A DNA stretch of 64,000 bases from G965250275 sp965250275. GTDB taxonomy: Bacteria > Pseudomonadota > Alphaproteobacteria > Rhodobacterales > Rhodobacteraceae. The stretch spans positions 4,030,001 through 4,094,000 of the forward strand of contig OZ252297.1 in NCBI GenBank assembly GCA_965250275.1. The letters are read 5' to 3'. Shown piece after piece: positions 8,101 to 17,235 of this stretch (position 1 is the stretch's first letter; each line of letters opens with the position of its first letter). Below the pieces are notes generated by a model. It worked only from the letters and a program-made list of their open reading frames with translations. It ran no database searches and was not told the origin of the DNA. A program made the translations under genes and the position numbers.

Positions 8101-10386
8101 TCAGGCGTCGATGCGCATCGTGACCCTGACCTCGCCGCGGACTGATTCTCCCCAAAACAGACGCGCCTGGTTCTTTTGGCTACCCTGCTCGGCCTCTGCA
8201 TAAGGCATGATGTGTCTGGTTTGATTCTGAGCGTTTCGGATTGGTCCCTTTGCCACCACAGCATCCACATCTCGCACCCATGCACCAAACGGCAAATCAC
8301 CGCCAGCACCGATAGTCCAGCTTTGTGACGCCGAACTCTGTTTGTGATGCACGCGCAGAGGGTTCGCCACCTGTTTCTCGACCGACTGATATGCGTTGCC
8401 AACGAAATGAACGTTCTTCATGCGGCCGAAGTTCAGACCTGCTATGCTGGTATCGACACGTTCCACCCGGTCAATCGTACCCTGCAAACTTCGGAACTTG
8501 TTCCCCGTCACGCTCAGCCCATTGATGAAATGTCCCGAACCGTATGGCTTGACCACGATGTAGCTGAACCAGGGCGCGACGTTGGTGGCCAGAAACACGC
8601 TGTCACTGATGTTCAGAGCGCTGAATGAAAAGCCACTGTTGAAATCAGGAGACACGGCGTGCTCATTCGTCCACTCGAGAAAGCAGTTATCAACGTAGTT
8701 CCCTGTGAAGTTTGAACTGGTGTTTGATGAGGCGAAGATCATGCCCGCAGACCGGATACCGTCCGGTACGCCATCTCCCTGGAAAAAGTGATTGCCAAGG
8801 ACCACGTTGTTCGACCCGGCGATCAATGCAAAGTGCCGAAACCGCGTTGCCCTGTTGTTGCGCAGCTTGACGTCGTTGGCATTGGCATTCAGCCCAATCG
8901 AAGTTCGATCTGCCACGTCCAGCGGATCCTCGGATGACAGGAACTGACATTTGTCGATCAGCATACCCTGACACCCCTCCCCGATAGACGTAACACCGCG
9001 ATCTTTGGGGCGTGAGATGTAACAGCGGCTCAAGTTGAACGTGCTTCCGTTCGGCGCAAGCAATATTGCGCTGGCCTTGCTGCCGCACTGGAACTCGATG
9101 TCAGCCATGCCGAATTTGCTGAGCGCGCTGAACCCACTGAAATCGATCATGTATTTGAACTTCCGGAACGTGTAGTTCTGCGTTCCGGCTGCGTCATAGA
9201 GGGGCGCGCTCAACGTGATCTTCTGCGTCGCAACGTTCTTGGATCTTACATAGACCTCCCGGCCGACCCCGTTGCCCTGCACAAGCGCACCAACCGGAAC
9301 ATTGGCGACATTGCTCACATTGGACAGGGTCCGTGCATCGTTCGGGTTGTAGCGCGCTTGGGAGTTCACCACCGTCGTATCCCAGACCGACCCGCCGCTG
9401 ACCTCAAACTGACCGTTGCGGATCACGCGGCGCGTGGCATAGCTTGACCGGTTTGGAACCGCTTTTGCCATGTCGACCGGAGACGTAATGGTGACCTTGC
9501 GCCCGCCCATGTTGAGCGATTCATGATCGGAGTTGTTGAGCAAGGCTTGAAACGCCTTCTTGAACGCCAACTCCTCGTCCTCAAAGGCGTCAATATAGGT
9601 CGGCAGGTCGAATGATTTTGTCAGGAGCAGCATCTTGCTTGTGGGCATGGTGACCCGGCCTTCGAACTTCACAGGCGCGTTTAGCTGCACGGTCTCTGCA
9701 AGACGGTACGTCCCAGAGGGAACCAAAATGGTCCGCCCATCCGCCGCCGCACTGGCAGCCTCAAACGCTGCGCTGTCGTCTGTGCTGCCATTGCCCTTGG
9801 CCCCGAAATCCCGCACATCCACAACGCTCAACATGTCGCGCAAAAAGACGTTTGTGATGTCCGTGATCTCAATGTCATCAATGCGAACGACACCGCCGGT
9901 CGGGCCAGTTAAGGTGACGCCGAAGTGGCCGTAAAGGGCATCCCGTCCCCAGGCCATGTCCACGCCGGGGCGAGATCCTGCGCCGACGATTGCCGAGACC
10001 TCGACAATCCGGCCATACCCAGTCAAAGAAACCAACGGTCCGGTAACGGTCAGTCCGGTGACAGCTGCGCCACCGGCGCCACCCGCCCAGGCACCAATCC
10101 GAGCGTTCGGAAGATTGCCGCTGATGGCCTTGAGGCGGACCTTGATCTGCAGGTAACATCCGGGCAGGAGCGGGGTTTCCCCCATGTACCGCACCCGCTG
10201 TGTTTCATTGTTCTTGATCAGTTCGAGGCACCCGCCAAAGTCCTGATCTGCCGGTACAAAGGCGGCATTGGCCGCATTGGCATAGGTGTCAGATCCTGGC
10301 GTTCCGTTGCCGCTCGACCAGACATCCAATCCGTTCTCAAATGGTGGTGGCGTTAACTGCACGCCATCGGTGATTGCCTTGTTCAT
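8101..10386 (-). CDS. glycosyl hydrolase family 28-related / pectate lyase 3-type beta-helix protein
   Basis: The 761-residue protein has an N-terminal beta-sandwich-like region (about residues 1-180) followed by the pectate-lyase-3 signature VRDFGAKGNGSTDD (about 191-204), which opens a right-handed beta-helix rich in Asn, Ser and Val. No signal peptide is visible at the start chosen (10386); an in-frame extension to 10473 exists but has a basic, unlikely N-terminus. Such proteins occur as conserved roseobacter proteins and as phage tail-spike-like proteins; no phage genes are nearby. Polysaccharide binding or cleavage is the likely role, substrate unknown. Confidence 0.8.
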   Translation of the reverse strand: MNKAITDGVQLTPPPFENGLDVWSSGNGTPGSDTYANAANAAFVPADQDFGGCLELIKNNETQRVRYMGETPLLPGCYLQIKVRLKAISGNLPNARIGAWAGGAGGAAVTGLTVTGPLVSLTGYGRIVEVSAIVGAGSRPGVDMAWGRDALYGHFGVTLTGPTGGVVRIDDIEITDITNVFLRDMLSVVDVRDFGAKGNGSTDDSAAFEAASAAADGRTILVPSGTYRLAETVQLNAPVKFEGRVTMPTSKMLLLTKSFDLPTYIDAFEDEELAFKKAFQALLNNSDHESLNMGGRKVTITSPVDMAKAVPNRSSYATRRVIRNGQFEVSGGSVWDTTVVNSQARYNPNDARTLSNVSNVANVPVGALVQGNGVGREVYVRSKNVATQKITLSAPLYDAAGTQNYTFRKFKYMIDFSGFSALSKFGMADIEFQCGSKASAILLAPNGSTFNLSRCYISRPKDRGVTSIGEGCQGMLIDKCQFLSSEDPLDVADRTSIGLNANANDVKLRNNRATRFRHFALIAGSNNVVLGNHFFQGDGVPDGIRSAGMIFASSNTSSNFTGNYVDNCFLEWTNEHAVSPDFNSGFSFSALNISDSVFLATNVAPWFSYIVVKPYGSGHFINGLSVTGNKFRSLQGTIDRVERVDTSIAGLNFGRMKNVHFVGNAYQSVEKQVANPLRVHHKQSSASQSWTIGAGGDLPFGAWVRDVDAVVAKGPIRNAQNQTRHIMPYAEAEQGSQKNQARLFWGESVRGEVRVTMRIDA

Positions 10387-10536
10387 GCCAATCTCTCTTG
10401 CTGCGCCCCACGTGGTGCGTGCGGCATATCCCGAAAAACGACCTCGGGCTGAGGCCGGTGCGGCTCGCGGCATATCTGAGGTTGGGTTAAAGAGGCCTGA
10501 CAGAACCGTGACGGTGCAGGTCAGTTTGGTTGAGGT

Positions 10537-10938
10537 CTAGGCTGTTTCACCGCCTTGCTGGACCATTTGTACACCGTTGATTTTCCATCCGTTTTCCAGC
10601 TCGATCATCTGGTAGTCAAGGATGTGTACAGCGCCCTTGGAATCCGTGATCATGACTTTCTTCCAAAGAGAACCAGCGATCTCGCGCAGTTCCAGAAAAC
10701 GGATTTCGGCAGGTCGCCACACCATGGGATATCCGTTGCGCACCATGGTGCCAAAATTGTCCGGCGTTCGAAAGAGGCCCTGAATGTTTGGGCTCGCGTA
10801 GGTGAAGGCCTCAGCAAAATCATCGGCCTTGAACGCTTCGATCTGAGCGCCAATCGTGGCCTCAATGTCAGCATCCTGCGCAGTGGCCGGTCCCAAAAGA
10901 CCGATCACCAAAAGCAATGAACACAGAAAAACGCGCAT
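10537..10938 (-). CDS. DUF4864 exported protein
   Basis: The 133-residue product has a signal peptide (MRVFLCSLLLVIGLLGPATAQ) and a mature NTF2-like domain: IGAQIEAFKADDFAEAFTYAS, then IQGLFRTPDNFGTMVRNGYP and an ending KINGVQMVQQ. These match DUF4864. The ATG at 10938 is preferred to an upstream TTG because GGAGGA is positioned correctly in front of it. Function unknown. A single-gene transcript is likely, as both neighbours are more than 70 bases away. Confidence 0.85.
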   Translation of the reverse strand: MRVFLCSLLLVIGLLGPATAQDADIEATIGAQIEAFKADDFAEAFTYASPNIQGLFRTPDNFGTMVRNGYPMVWRPAEIRFLELREIAGSLWKKVMITDSKGAVHILDYQMIELENGWKINGVQMVQQGGETA

Positions 10939-11011
10939 AAACAATCCTCCGCCTTTGGCGAAAGGATAGAACGCAATGGCAAAGCGTCAAACCGTCTGAA
11001 AGGCCGTGAGG

Positions 11012-12604
11012 TTAGGCCTCTGCGGTGTCTGCCACCAACTCACCCGCCAGCGCCGCCTCAATCAGAGCCACGGTTTCGTCGACGCCATAAAGCGCGATAA
11101 AGCCACCGAACCTTGGACCCTGGCTTGCGCCTAACAGCACTTCGTAGAGCGCCGAGAACCAGCCGCGCAGCGGCTCGAAACGCTCACGCCCGACGGCATA
11201 AACGATCGACTGGAGCGCTTCGTCTTCAAGTGGCCCGTCATAGGCAACGAGTTCTGACCGCAAAGCCTCAAGGGCTTCGCGCTCGACATCGGTCGGCAAA
11301 CGGTGGGCCCGCGTCGGTTTGACGAAATCGTTGTAATAGCGCAGCGCAAATCCGGCGGCGGCATCGAGATCGGGATGACTCTCCGCGGTGGCCGTCGGAG
11401 CGTAGCGGCGGATGAATCCCCAGAGCTGCTCCTTATCCTCCGCGCCCGATACAGAGGCGAGGTTCAACAACATGGCGAATGGCACGATCAATGTCGATTC
11501 CGGAACATTGCCGCCATGAATGTGCCAGACCGGATTGTTCAACTGCGCCTTGGCGTCCTGACCCACAAAGGCCCGGAGTTGCTGATGATACTCATCTACG
11601 GCCTTCGGAATGACGTCGAAATACATCCGCTTCGCCGTCTTGGGCTTCTGATACATGAAATAGGAAAGGCTCTCTGTCGAGGCATAGGTCAGCCATTCAT
11701 CAATGCTGACGCCATTGCCGGAGGACTTGGAGATCTTCTGCCCGTTTTCGTCGAGAAACAGTTCATATGTGAAATGCTCAGGCGGACGCGCCCCGAGCAC
11801 CCTGCAAATTCCGTCGTAGATCGGTGTATTGGTCGAATGATCCTTGCCGTACATCTCGAAATCGACACCCAGCGCGGCCCAGCGCGCGCCAAAATCCGGC
11901 TTCCACTGCAGCTTTACGTGTCCACCTGTCACCGGCAGGGTCATCTCTTCGCCGTCTTCGGTGTCAAACGTGATGGTACCGGCCTTCGCGTCGACGTCTT
12001 TCATCGGGACATACATCACACGCCCGTTCTCAGGATGGATGGGCAAGAAGATTGAATAGGTCTGCTGGCGTTCTTCGCGCAACGATTTCAGCATGATTTT
12101 CATGATGTCATCGTACCGCTCGGCGGCGCGCAATAGCACCTCGTCGAACTTGCCCGACTTGTAGAATTCCGTTGCGCTGATGAATTCGTACTCAAACCCG
12201 AAGGTATCGAGGAATCTACGCAGCATGGCGTTGTTGTGCTCGCCAAAGCTGGGGTACTCGCCGAATGGATCAGGCACGCTGGTCAAAGGCATCTGGAGGT
12301 ATTGTTCGAGCTTTTCGGGATTTGGCACGTTCCCTGGCACCTTGCGCATACCGTCGAGGTCATCCGAAAAACAGATCAGCTTGGTCGGAATGTCGCTGAT
12401 CTCCTGAAAGGCTCGCCGGATCATCGATGTTCGCGCGACCTCACCGAATGTTCCGATATGGGGCAGACCCGAAGGCCCATACCCTGTTTCAAAGAGCACG
12501 TATCCCTTTTCCGGAGGCGCTTTTTCATAGCGTTTCAGCACCCGACGCGCCTCTTCAAACGGCCAGGCCTTGGAAGCCATCGCTAGTTCGCGCGTCTCAG
12601 ACAT
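11012..12604 (-). CDS. lysK: lysyl-tRNA synthetase, class I
   Basis: This 530-residue protein is the class I type of lysyl-tRNA synthetase, found in archaea, spirochaetes and alphaproteobacteria instead of the common class II LysS. It attaches lysine to tRNA-Lys in the cytoplasm. The HIGH-type motif is HIGT at residues 49-52 within SGLPHIGTFGE, and the KMSKS-type motif is KISKSSGN near residue 300. GGAG precedes the ATG at 12604. It is divergent from a TerB-like gene, with about 120 bases between them that should hold both promoters. Confidence 0.95.
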   Translation of the reverse strand: MSETRELAMASKAWPFEEARRVLKRYEKAPPEKGYVLFETGYGPSGLPHIGTFGEVARTSMIRRAFQEISDIPTKLICFSDDLDGMRKVPGNVPNPEKLEQYLQMPLTSVPDPFGEYPSFGEHNNAMLRRFLDTFGFEYEFISATEFYKSGKFDEVLLRAAERYDDIMKIMLKSLREERQQTYSIFLPIHPENGRVMYVPMKDVDAKAGTITFDTEDGEEMTLPVTGGHVKLQWKPDFGARWAALGVDFEMYGKDHSTNTPIYDGICRVLGARPPEHFTYELFLDENGQKISKSSGNGVSIDEWLTYASTESLSYFMYQKPKTAKRMYFDVIPKAVDEYHQQLRAFVGQDAKAQLNNPVWHIHGGNVPESTLIVPFAMLLNLASVSGAEDKEQLWGFIRRYAPTATAESHPDLDAAAGFALRYYNDFVKPTRAHRLPTDVEREALEALRSELVAYDGPLEDEALQSIVYAVGRERFEPLRGWFSALYEVLLGASQGPRFGGFIALYGVDETVALIEAALAGELVADTAEA

Positions 12605-12722
12605 TGTGTTCTCCGGATCGTCGTCGCGCCCCCGGCGCGACAGTCCGCCACTCCCTATTGTGCACACCCGGTGCCGTCAATATTCTGGGCTGCGACAGAA
12701 GACATCCAAAGGACCGTTTCCC

Positions 12723-13145
12723 GTGCCCCATTCCGACCCTGCCGCGCTAAGTGCACAGGACTGCCTTGTTGCGGTGATGATTGCGGTCTCAGCCTCCGAC
12801 GAGAACATCCGCACTGCTGAACTTGTCAAAATCCAGTCCGCAGTGAACATGCTTCCTGTTTTCGCCGACTACGATATCGACCGCATGAACACGACCGCCC
12901 AAATCGTATTCGATCTGTTCGAACAGGTCGAAGGGTTGGACGCGCTTTTCGGACTGATCCGGGAGCACCTTCCAGAACGCCTCTTTGAGACCGCATATGC
13001 CCTGGCTTGCGATGTGGCGGCCGCAGATGGCACCCTCGAAGAAACGGAACTGCGCCTGCTTGAAGAGATCCGCTACGAGCTGAACATCGATCGTTTGCAC
13101 GCTGCGGCAATCGAACGGGGCGCCAGAGCTCGTCACGTGACCTGA
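12723..13145 (+). CDS. TerB-family protein
   Basis: The 140-residue product is a helical bundle of the TerB type: LVAVMIAVSASDENIRTAELVKI near the N-terminus and ALACDVAAADGTLEETELRLLEEI near residue 95-118, both showing the acidic pattern of the TerB metal-binding helices. Despite the tellurite-resistance name, single-domain members are widespread and of unknown role. I place the start at the GTG at 12723 (MPHSDPAAL), which has AAGGA about nine bases upstream; longer in-frame extensions run into the lysK promoter region. Confidence 0.8.
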   Translation: MPHSDPAALSAQDCLVAVMIAVSASDENIRTAELVKIQSAVNMLPVFADYDIDRMNTTAQIVFDLFEQVEGLDALFGLIREHLPERLFETAYALACDVAAADGTLEETELRLLEEIRYELNIDRLHAAAIERGARARHVT

Positions 13146-13215
13146 CCGTCATCAGGCTGAAGGGATTAATGTCAAAATTGAGCACCTGAGCGGTACGCTC
13201 AAAGCTTGTTAGGCA

Positions 13216-14709
13216 CTAGCTGCCGTAAAGCGCGCCCCAACGCTCGATCAGTTTTTGCTGTAGGGTCTTTGACCTGCGGTTCCATGTGCGCGCACCTTCA
13301 GGCCGTTCCATCTGATGGCGTGGGATGCGCTCACGCCGGGGGACATCAGCTGTGAAGATTGCAAACGCCAGTTCCGTTCCGTCCGTGGCGGTCATATAGC
13401 CGCCAAGGCCGGACACAAAATTCAGCGTGCCCGTCTTAGCGTCCACCTTGATGGGGTGGGATTTCACGACCTGACCCTTGGAGTTCCGCATGGCAAACGG
13501 TTTCAGGATCGGACGCAGATTTGCGTTTTGCCGGGCCGCGCTGAGCGCCTTGACCAGATCCTTGGCAGTCATGCGCGAGTCACCACCCAACCCGGAATGA
13601 TCCACCAGTCGTGTGCCGGTCATTCCAAAACGTTTCGCAGCCCATCGGCTCATTTCCCCTGCCGAGGCCTTCAAATCAGCCGGCTTCGCGCCCCGTGCCA
13701 CTGTCGCGCTCAATCCCACCATCTCGGCGGTTAGGTTCGTCGAATACTTCAACATATCCCGCAAGATGTCGCCGAGCGGTGCGCTGGCATGTTGCACGTA
13801 GGTCCGCGCTCCGGGCGGCAAACGGCGTGTGACTTTGGCAGGTCCAAGCACAAGCCCGCCGGAGCGTGCCAGTGTCCGGAAAACGTCACCGGCATAGGCT
13901 GCGGGATCGCGCACAGGCAACCAGCGCGCACCGCCACTGCCGAGCGCGCCGCTGGCCACGGTCCAGGTGTCCACACTGCCCTGTTGTTCGTAGGTATAGA
14001 TCGGGACCGAACGCTTGATCACGCGCATCTTGGCCATCTGAACATCGGGCCGATAGCGGTTTGAACGAGCATCCATGCTGATGGCGTAGCTGCCCGAGGC
14101 CCGTTTCCACTCAAAGTGCACACGATTGAAGTTCAGCGAAATGCCCGCGACCGCAGGGCTGTAACCGACATGTTCAGGTTGCCCGGGATCGATGGCGCGG
14201 ACATAGGGCAAGGCGCCGGAGTACACTTTGAAGTCGCCGCGGACCTCGCGCACGCCAGCTGCCTTCAATTGCTGCGCCATGTCAGCCAGCGCGTTGGTGT
14301 CCAATGTCGGGTCGCCGCCGCCCACAAGGATCAGGTCGCCGCTCAGAACGCCGTTCTGCAAAGATCCCGTTCCAACCAGCCGTGTCACAAACCTGTGCTG
14401 AAACCCTAAAGTCTCAATCGCGTACATCGCGGTCAGCGCCTTGGCGACAGATGCAGGCGGCAGCCCGGTCTGGCCATCCATGCTTTCAAGGACTTCGCCT
14501 GATTTCACGTCCGCAACTGCAAACACGGTCATACCGCTGAGCCCCGCCTTCGCCACAAGGCGCCCGGCGTCTCCCGCGACCCGTTTCTTGAAGCCGGCGC
14601 CGCGCATCTGCGGCCGAAGCGATGCTAAAGGCGGTCCTGCCCAAGCAGTCCCGGCCAATGATACGGCCAGACCAGTCAGAAGGAACCGACGTGTCAGCTT
14701 TGCGCTCAT
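13216..14709 (-). CDS. dacB: D-alanyl-D-alanine carboxypeptidase/endopeptidase (PBP4, DacB)
   Basis: The 497-residue protein is a class C low-molecular-mass penicillin-binding protein that trims or cuts peptidoglycan cross-links in the periplasm. The active-site motifs are visible: SVAK at residues 87-90, STN within LKYSTNLTAE, and KTG within DAKTGTLN. The N-terminus (AKLTRRFLLTGLAVSLAG) looks like a Tat/Sec signal. Length and motif order agree with S13 peptidases. It lies 100 bases downstream of nadD on the same strand but with its own likely promoter. Confidence 0.95.
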   Translation of the reverse strand: MSAKLTRRFLLTGLAVSLAGTAWAGPPLASLRPQMRGAGFKKRVAGDAGRLVAKAGLSGMTVFAVADVKSGEVLESMDGQTGLPPASVAKALTAMYAIETLGFQHRFVTRLVGTGSLQNGVLSGDLILVGGGDPTLDTNALADMAQQLKAAGVREVRGDFKVYSGALPYVRAIDPGQPEHVGYSPAVAGISLNFNRVHFEWKRASGSYAISMDARSNRYRPDVQMAKMRVIKRSVPIYTYEQQGSVDTWTVASGALGSGGARWLPVRDPAAYAGDVFRTLARSGGLVLGPAKVTRRLPPGARTYVQHASAPLGDILRDMLKYSTNLTAEMVGLSATVARGAKPADLKASAGEMSRWAAKRFGMTGTRLVDHSGLGGDSRMTAKDLVKALSAARQNANLRPILKPFAMRNSKGQVVKSHPIKVDAKTGTLNFVSGLGGYMTATDGTELAFAIFTADVPRRERIPRHQMERPEGARTWNRRSKTLQQKLIERWGALYGS

Positions 14710-14809
14710 GCATGAACTAAACCGCAGCTTGTCAACGCAGACAAGGCTCGCAGCGTCGGAAATGGCGCATACAGCGCACCTGTCGCAAATGTGACTCAGA
14801 TCGCCAGGC

Positions 14810-15412
14810 TCAGGCGTGCCAGTGTCCGTGCGCGCGGATTGCAGTCGAACTCAGATCAATCATGGGAACATTCACAAAACACCAGGCCGGTGCGTCCGCA
14901 TAGGCAAGCATGTGACTGGCGCGCCCGGAGATCCGATACCGCCGGTAGGTTTTGGCGGCCCGCGACATCCGTGCGGAAATCCTGCCCCCGGGACGGGCTA
15001 GAACGCCAACAGGGACCGTATCCATGATGTAGCGCCAGTCCCGCCACAGATGAAACTGCGCCAGATTGTCCGCTCCCATTACCCAGACAAACCGAACGCC
15101 GGGGTAAATCGCCCTGAGCGCGGCAATGGTATCTGCGGTCACGCGTGTGCCCAGTCGCGCTTCGATGTCTGTGACGGTGATGCGCGGATCATCGACAAGC
15201 GTCCGCGCCGCCTCCAACCGTTGTTGCAAAGGGGCGGGGCCACGGCGTTTCAGAGGGTTGCCCGGGCTGACGAGCCACCACAACCGGTCCAGTCCAAAAA
15301 CCTTCAACGCCTCGCGGCTGATATGCACATGTCCGGAATGCGGAGGATCAAACGATCCACCCAAAAGGCCGATGCATTGGCCTGGCGCACCTATTGGCAA
15401 TCCGGATTTCAT
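14810..15412 (-). CDS. nadD: nicotinate-nucleotide adenylyltransferase
   Basis: The 200-residue enzyme makes nicotinate adenine dinucleotide from NaMN and ATP in NAD synthesis. The nucleotidyltransferase signature GSFDPPHSGH is at residues 19-28, with VSPGNPLKRRG, FVWVMGADNLAQFHLWRDW and the C-terminal IDLSSTAIR (the ISSTxIR-type motif). In many relatives nadD sits beside rsfS or proA, but here it is next to dacB and divergent from ettA. Confidence 0.95.
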   Translation of the reverse strand: MKSGLPIGAPGQCIGLLGGSFDPPHSGHVHISREALKVFGLDRLWWLVSPGNPLKRRGPAPLQQRLEAARTLVDDPRITVTDIEARLGTRVTADTIAALRAIYPGVRFVWVMGADNLAQFHLWRDWRYIMDTVPVGVLARPGGRISARMSRAAKTYRRYRISGRASHMLAYADAPAWCFVNVPMIDLSSTAIRAHGHWHA

Positions 15413-15540
15413 GACAGGTCCGCTCTGCGCAGTTCACGGCACGAAGTCAATCGGTGGATACAATCGGGCATATCCCGTTGCCCCGCCTCCAAGCCTTGGA
15501 TATCTAGCAGATCACACCGATTTGCCCGAAGGATATCGTC

Positions 15541-17196
15541 ATGGCCGCCTATCAATACGTCTACCACATGGATGGTGTATCCAAGACCTATCCCGGTGGG
15601 AAAAAGTGTTTTGAAAACATTCGCCTGAGTTTTCTTCCCGGGGTGAAAATCGGGGTGGTCGGCGTCAATGGCGCAGGTAAATCCACGCTGATGAAGATTA
15701 TGGCGGGTCTCGATACCGACTTCACCGGCGAGGCTTGGGCGGCCGAAGGCGCAAAGGTCGGCTATCTCCCGCAGGAACCGGAACTGGACGCATCGCTGAC
15801 GGTTCGCGAGAACGTCATGCTGGGTGTTAAGGCAAAGAAGGACATTCTGGATCGCTACAACGATCTGGCAATGAACTATTCCGATGAAACCGCCGACGAG
15901 ATGGCGGCACTGCAGGACCAGATAGACGCAGAGAACCTGTGGGATCTGGACAGTCAAATCGATGTCAGCATGGAAGCGCTGCGCTGCCCGCCCGATGACG
16001 CGGATGTCACGACACTTTCGGGTGGGGAAAAGCGGCGGGTTGCTCTGTGCAAGCTGCTGCTCGAGGCACCGGACATGCTGCTGCTGGACGAACCGACCAA
16101 CCACCTGGACGCCGAAACCATCGCTTGGCTGCAACAGCATCTGATCGACTACAAAGGCACAATCCTGATCGTCACCCATGACCGCTATTTTCTTGACGAC
16201 ATCACGGGTTGGATCCTCGAACTGGATCGCGGTCGTGGCATCCCATACGAAGGAAACTATTCCGCGTGGCTGGAACAGAAAGCCAAGCGCCTGGAACAGG
16301 AAGCGCGCGAGGACAAATCCCGCCAGAAAACGCTGGAACGCGAACTTGAATGGATGCGGCAGGGCGCCAAGGCCCGTCAGGCCAAATCCAAAGCCCGGAT
16401 CAATGCCTATAACGATCTGGCCGCGCAATCCGAGCGCGAAAAACTGACACGTGCGCAGATCGTCATCCCAAGTGGGCAACGCCTCGGCGGCAAGGTCATT
16501 GAAGTCAATGGTTTGAAAAAGGCCATGGGTGACAAGCTCCTGATCGAAGACCTCACCTTTGCGCTGCCACCGGGGGGAATCGTCGGAGTGATCGGGCCAA
16601 ACGGGGCCGGCAAATCCACCCTTTTCAAAATGCTCACGGGTCAGGAAAGCCCGGACGCTGGCGACATCAGCTTTGGCGACACGGTCGATCTTTCGTATGT
16701 CGACCAGTCCCGCGATGATCTGGCCGCCAATGACACGGTCTGGGAAGCCATCTCCGGTGGCGCGGAACTGATCGAGCTGGGTGATGCCCAGGTCAACTCG
16801 CGTGCGTATTGCTCGTCCTTCAACTTCAAGGGCGGAGACCAGCAGAAAAAGGTTGGCCAGCTATCAGGCGGCGAACGCAATCGCGTGCATATGGCGCGGC
16901 TGCTGAAAGAAGGCGGCAATGTCCTTCTGCTCGACGAACCGACCAACGACCTCGATGTCGAAACGCTTCGTGCGCTTGAAGATGCACTGGTCGATTTCGC
17001 CGGCTGCGCCGTGGTCATCTCACACGACCGTTTCTTCCTCGACCGCATCTGCACGCACATCCTCGCCTTCGAAGGCGACGCACATGTGGAGTGGTTCGAA
17101 GGCAATTTCGAAGACTACGAAGAGGACAAAAAGCGCCGTCTGGGACCGGATGCTCTGGAACCCAAGCGATTGAAATACAAGAAGTTTGTCCGGTAG
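15541..17196 (+). CDS. ettA: energy-dependent translational throttle protein EttA (ABC-F)
   Basis: The 551-residue protein has two ABC domains without membrane segments, as in ABC-F proteins that act on the ribosomal E site. First Walker A is GVNGAGKST at 41-49, with LSGGEKRR and LLLDEPTNHLD; the second is GPNGAGKST, with LSGGERNR and LLLDEPTNDLD. The interdomain linker (P-site tRNA-interaction motif region, around residues 245-310) is rich in Arg and Glu. A long open frame on the opposite strand is a codon-bias shadow. The gene is divergent from nadD. Confidence 0.95.
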   Translation: MAAYQYVYHMDGVSKTYPGGKKCFENIRLSFLPGVKIGVVGVNGAGKSTLMKIMAGLDTDFTGEAWAAEGAKVGYLPQEPELDASLTVRENVMLGVKAKKDILDRYNDLAMNYSDETADEMAALQDQIDAENLWDLDSQIDVSMEALRCPPDDADVTTLSGGEKRRVALCKLLLEAPDMLLLDEPTNHLDAETIAWLQQHLIDYKGTILIVTHDRYFLDDITGWILELDRGRGIPYEGNYSAWLEQKAKRLEQEAREDKSRQKTLERELEWMRQGAKARQAKSKARINAYNDLAAQSEREKLTRAQIVIPSGQRLGGKVIEVNGLKKAMGDKLLIEDLTFALPPGGIVGVIGPNGAGKSTLFKMLTGQESPDAGDISFGDTVDLSYVDQSRDDLAANDTVWEAISGGAELIELGDAQVNSRAYCSSFNFKGGDQQKKVGQLSGGERNRVHMARLLKEGGNVLLLDEPTNDLDVETLRALEDALVDFAGCAVVISHDRFFLDRICTHILAFEGDAHVEWFEGNFEDYEEDKKRRLGPDALEPKRLKYKKFVR

Positions 17197-17235
17197 TCGG
17201 AGAGCTCCACGCGCCGCAGTCGACGGTGTTGCCTT

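Noticed and set aside
8098..8103. HugZ-like and GH28-related stop codons abut with no spacer
   Set aside because: Unusual but not rare in dense genomes; no structure suggests more than convergent packing.
8101..10386. Prophage tail spike
   Set aside because: The beta-helix protein has no phage genes, integrase or att-like repeats around it.
13187..13201. Possible terminator TGAGCG-GTA-CGCTCA after dacB
   Set aside because: The stem is only six pairs and the T run on the minus strand comes eleven bases later, so it is too weak to call.
15409..16479. 356-codon open frame antisense to ettA
   Set aside because: It lies entirely on the reverse strand of a clear ABC-F gene, has no ribosome-binding site and no motif; long antisense frames are expected at this GC content.
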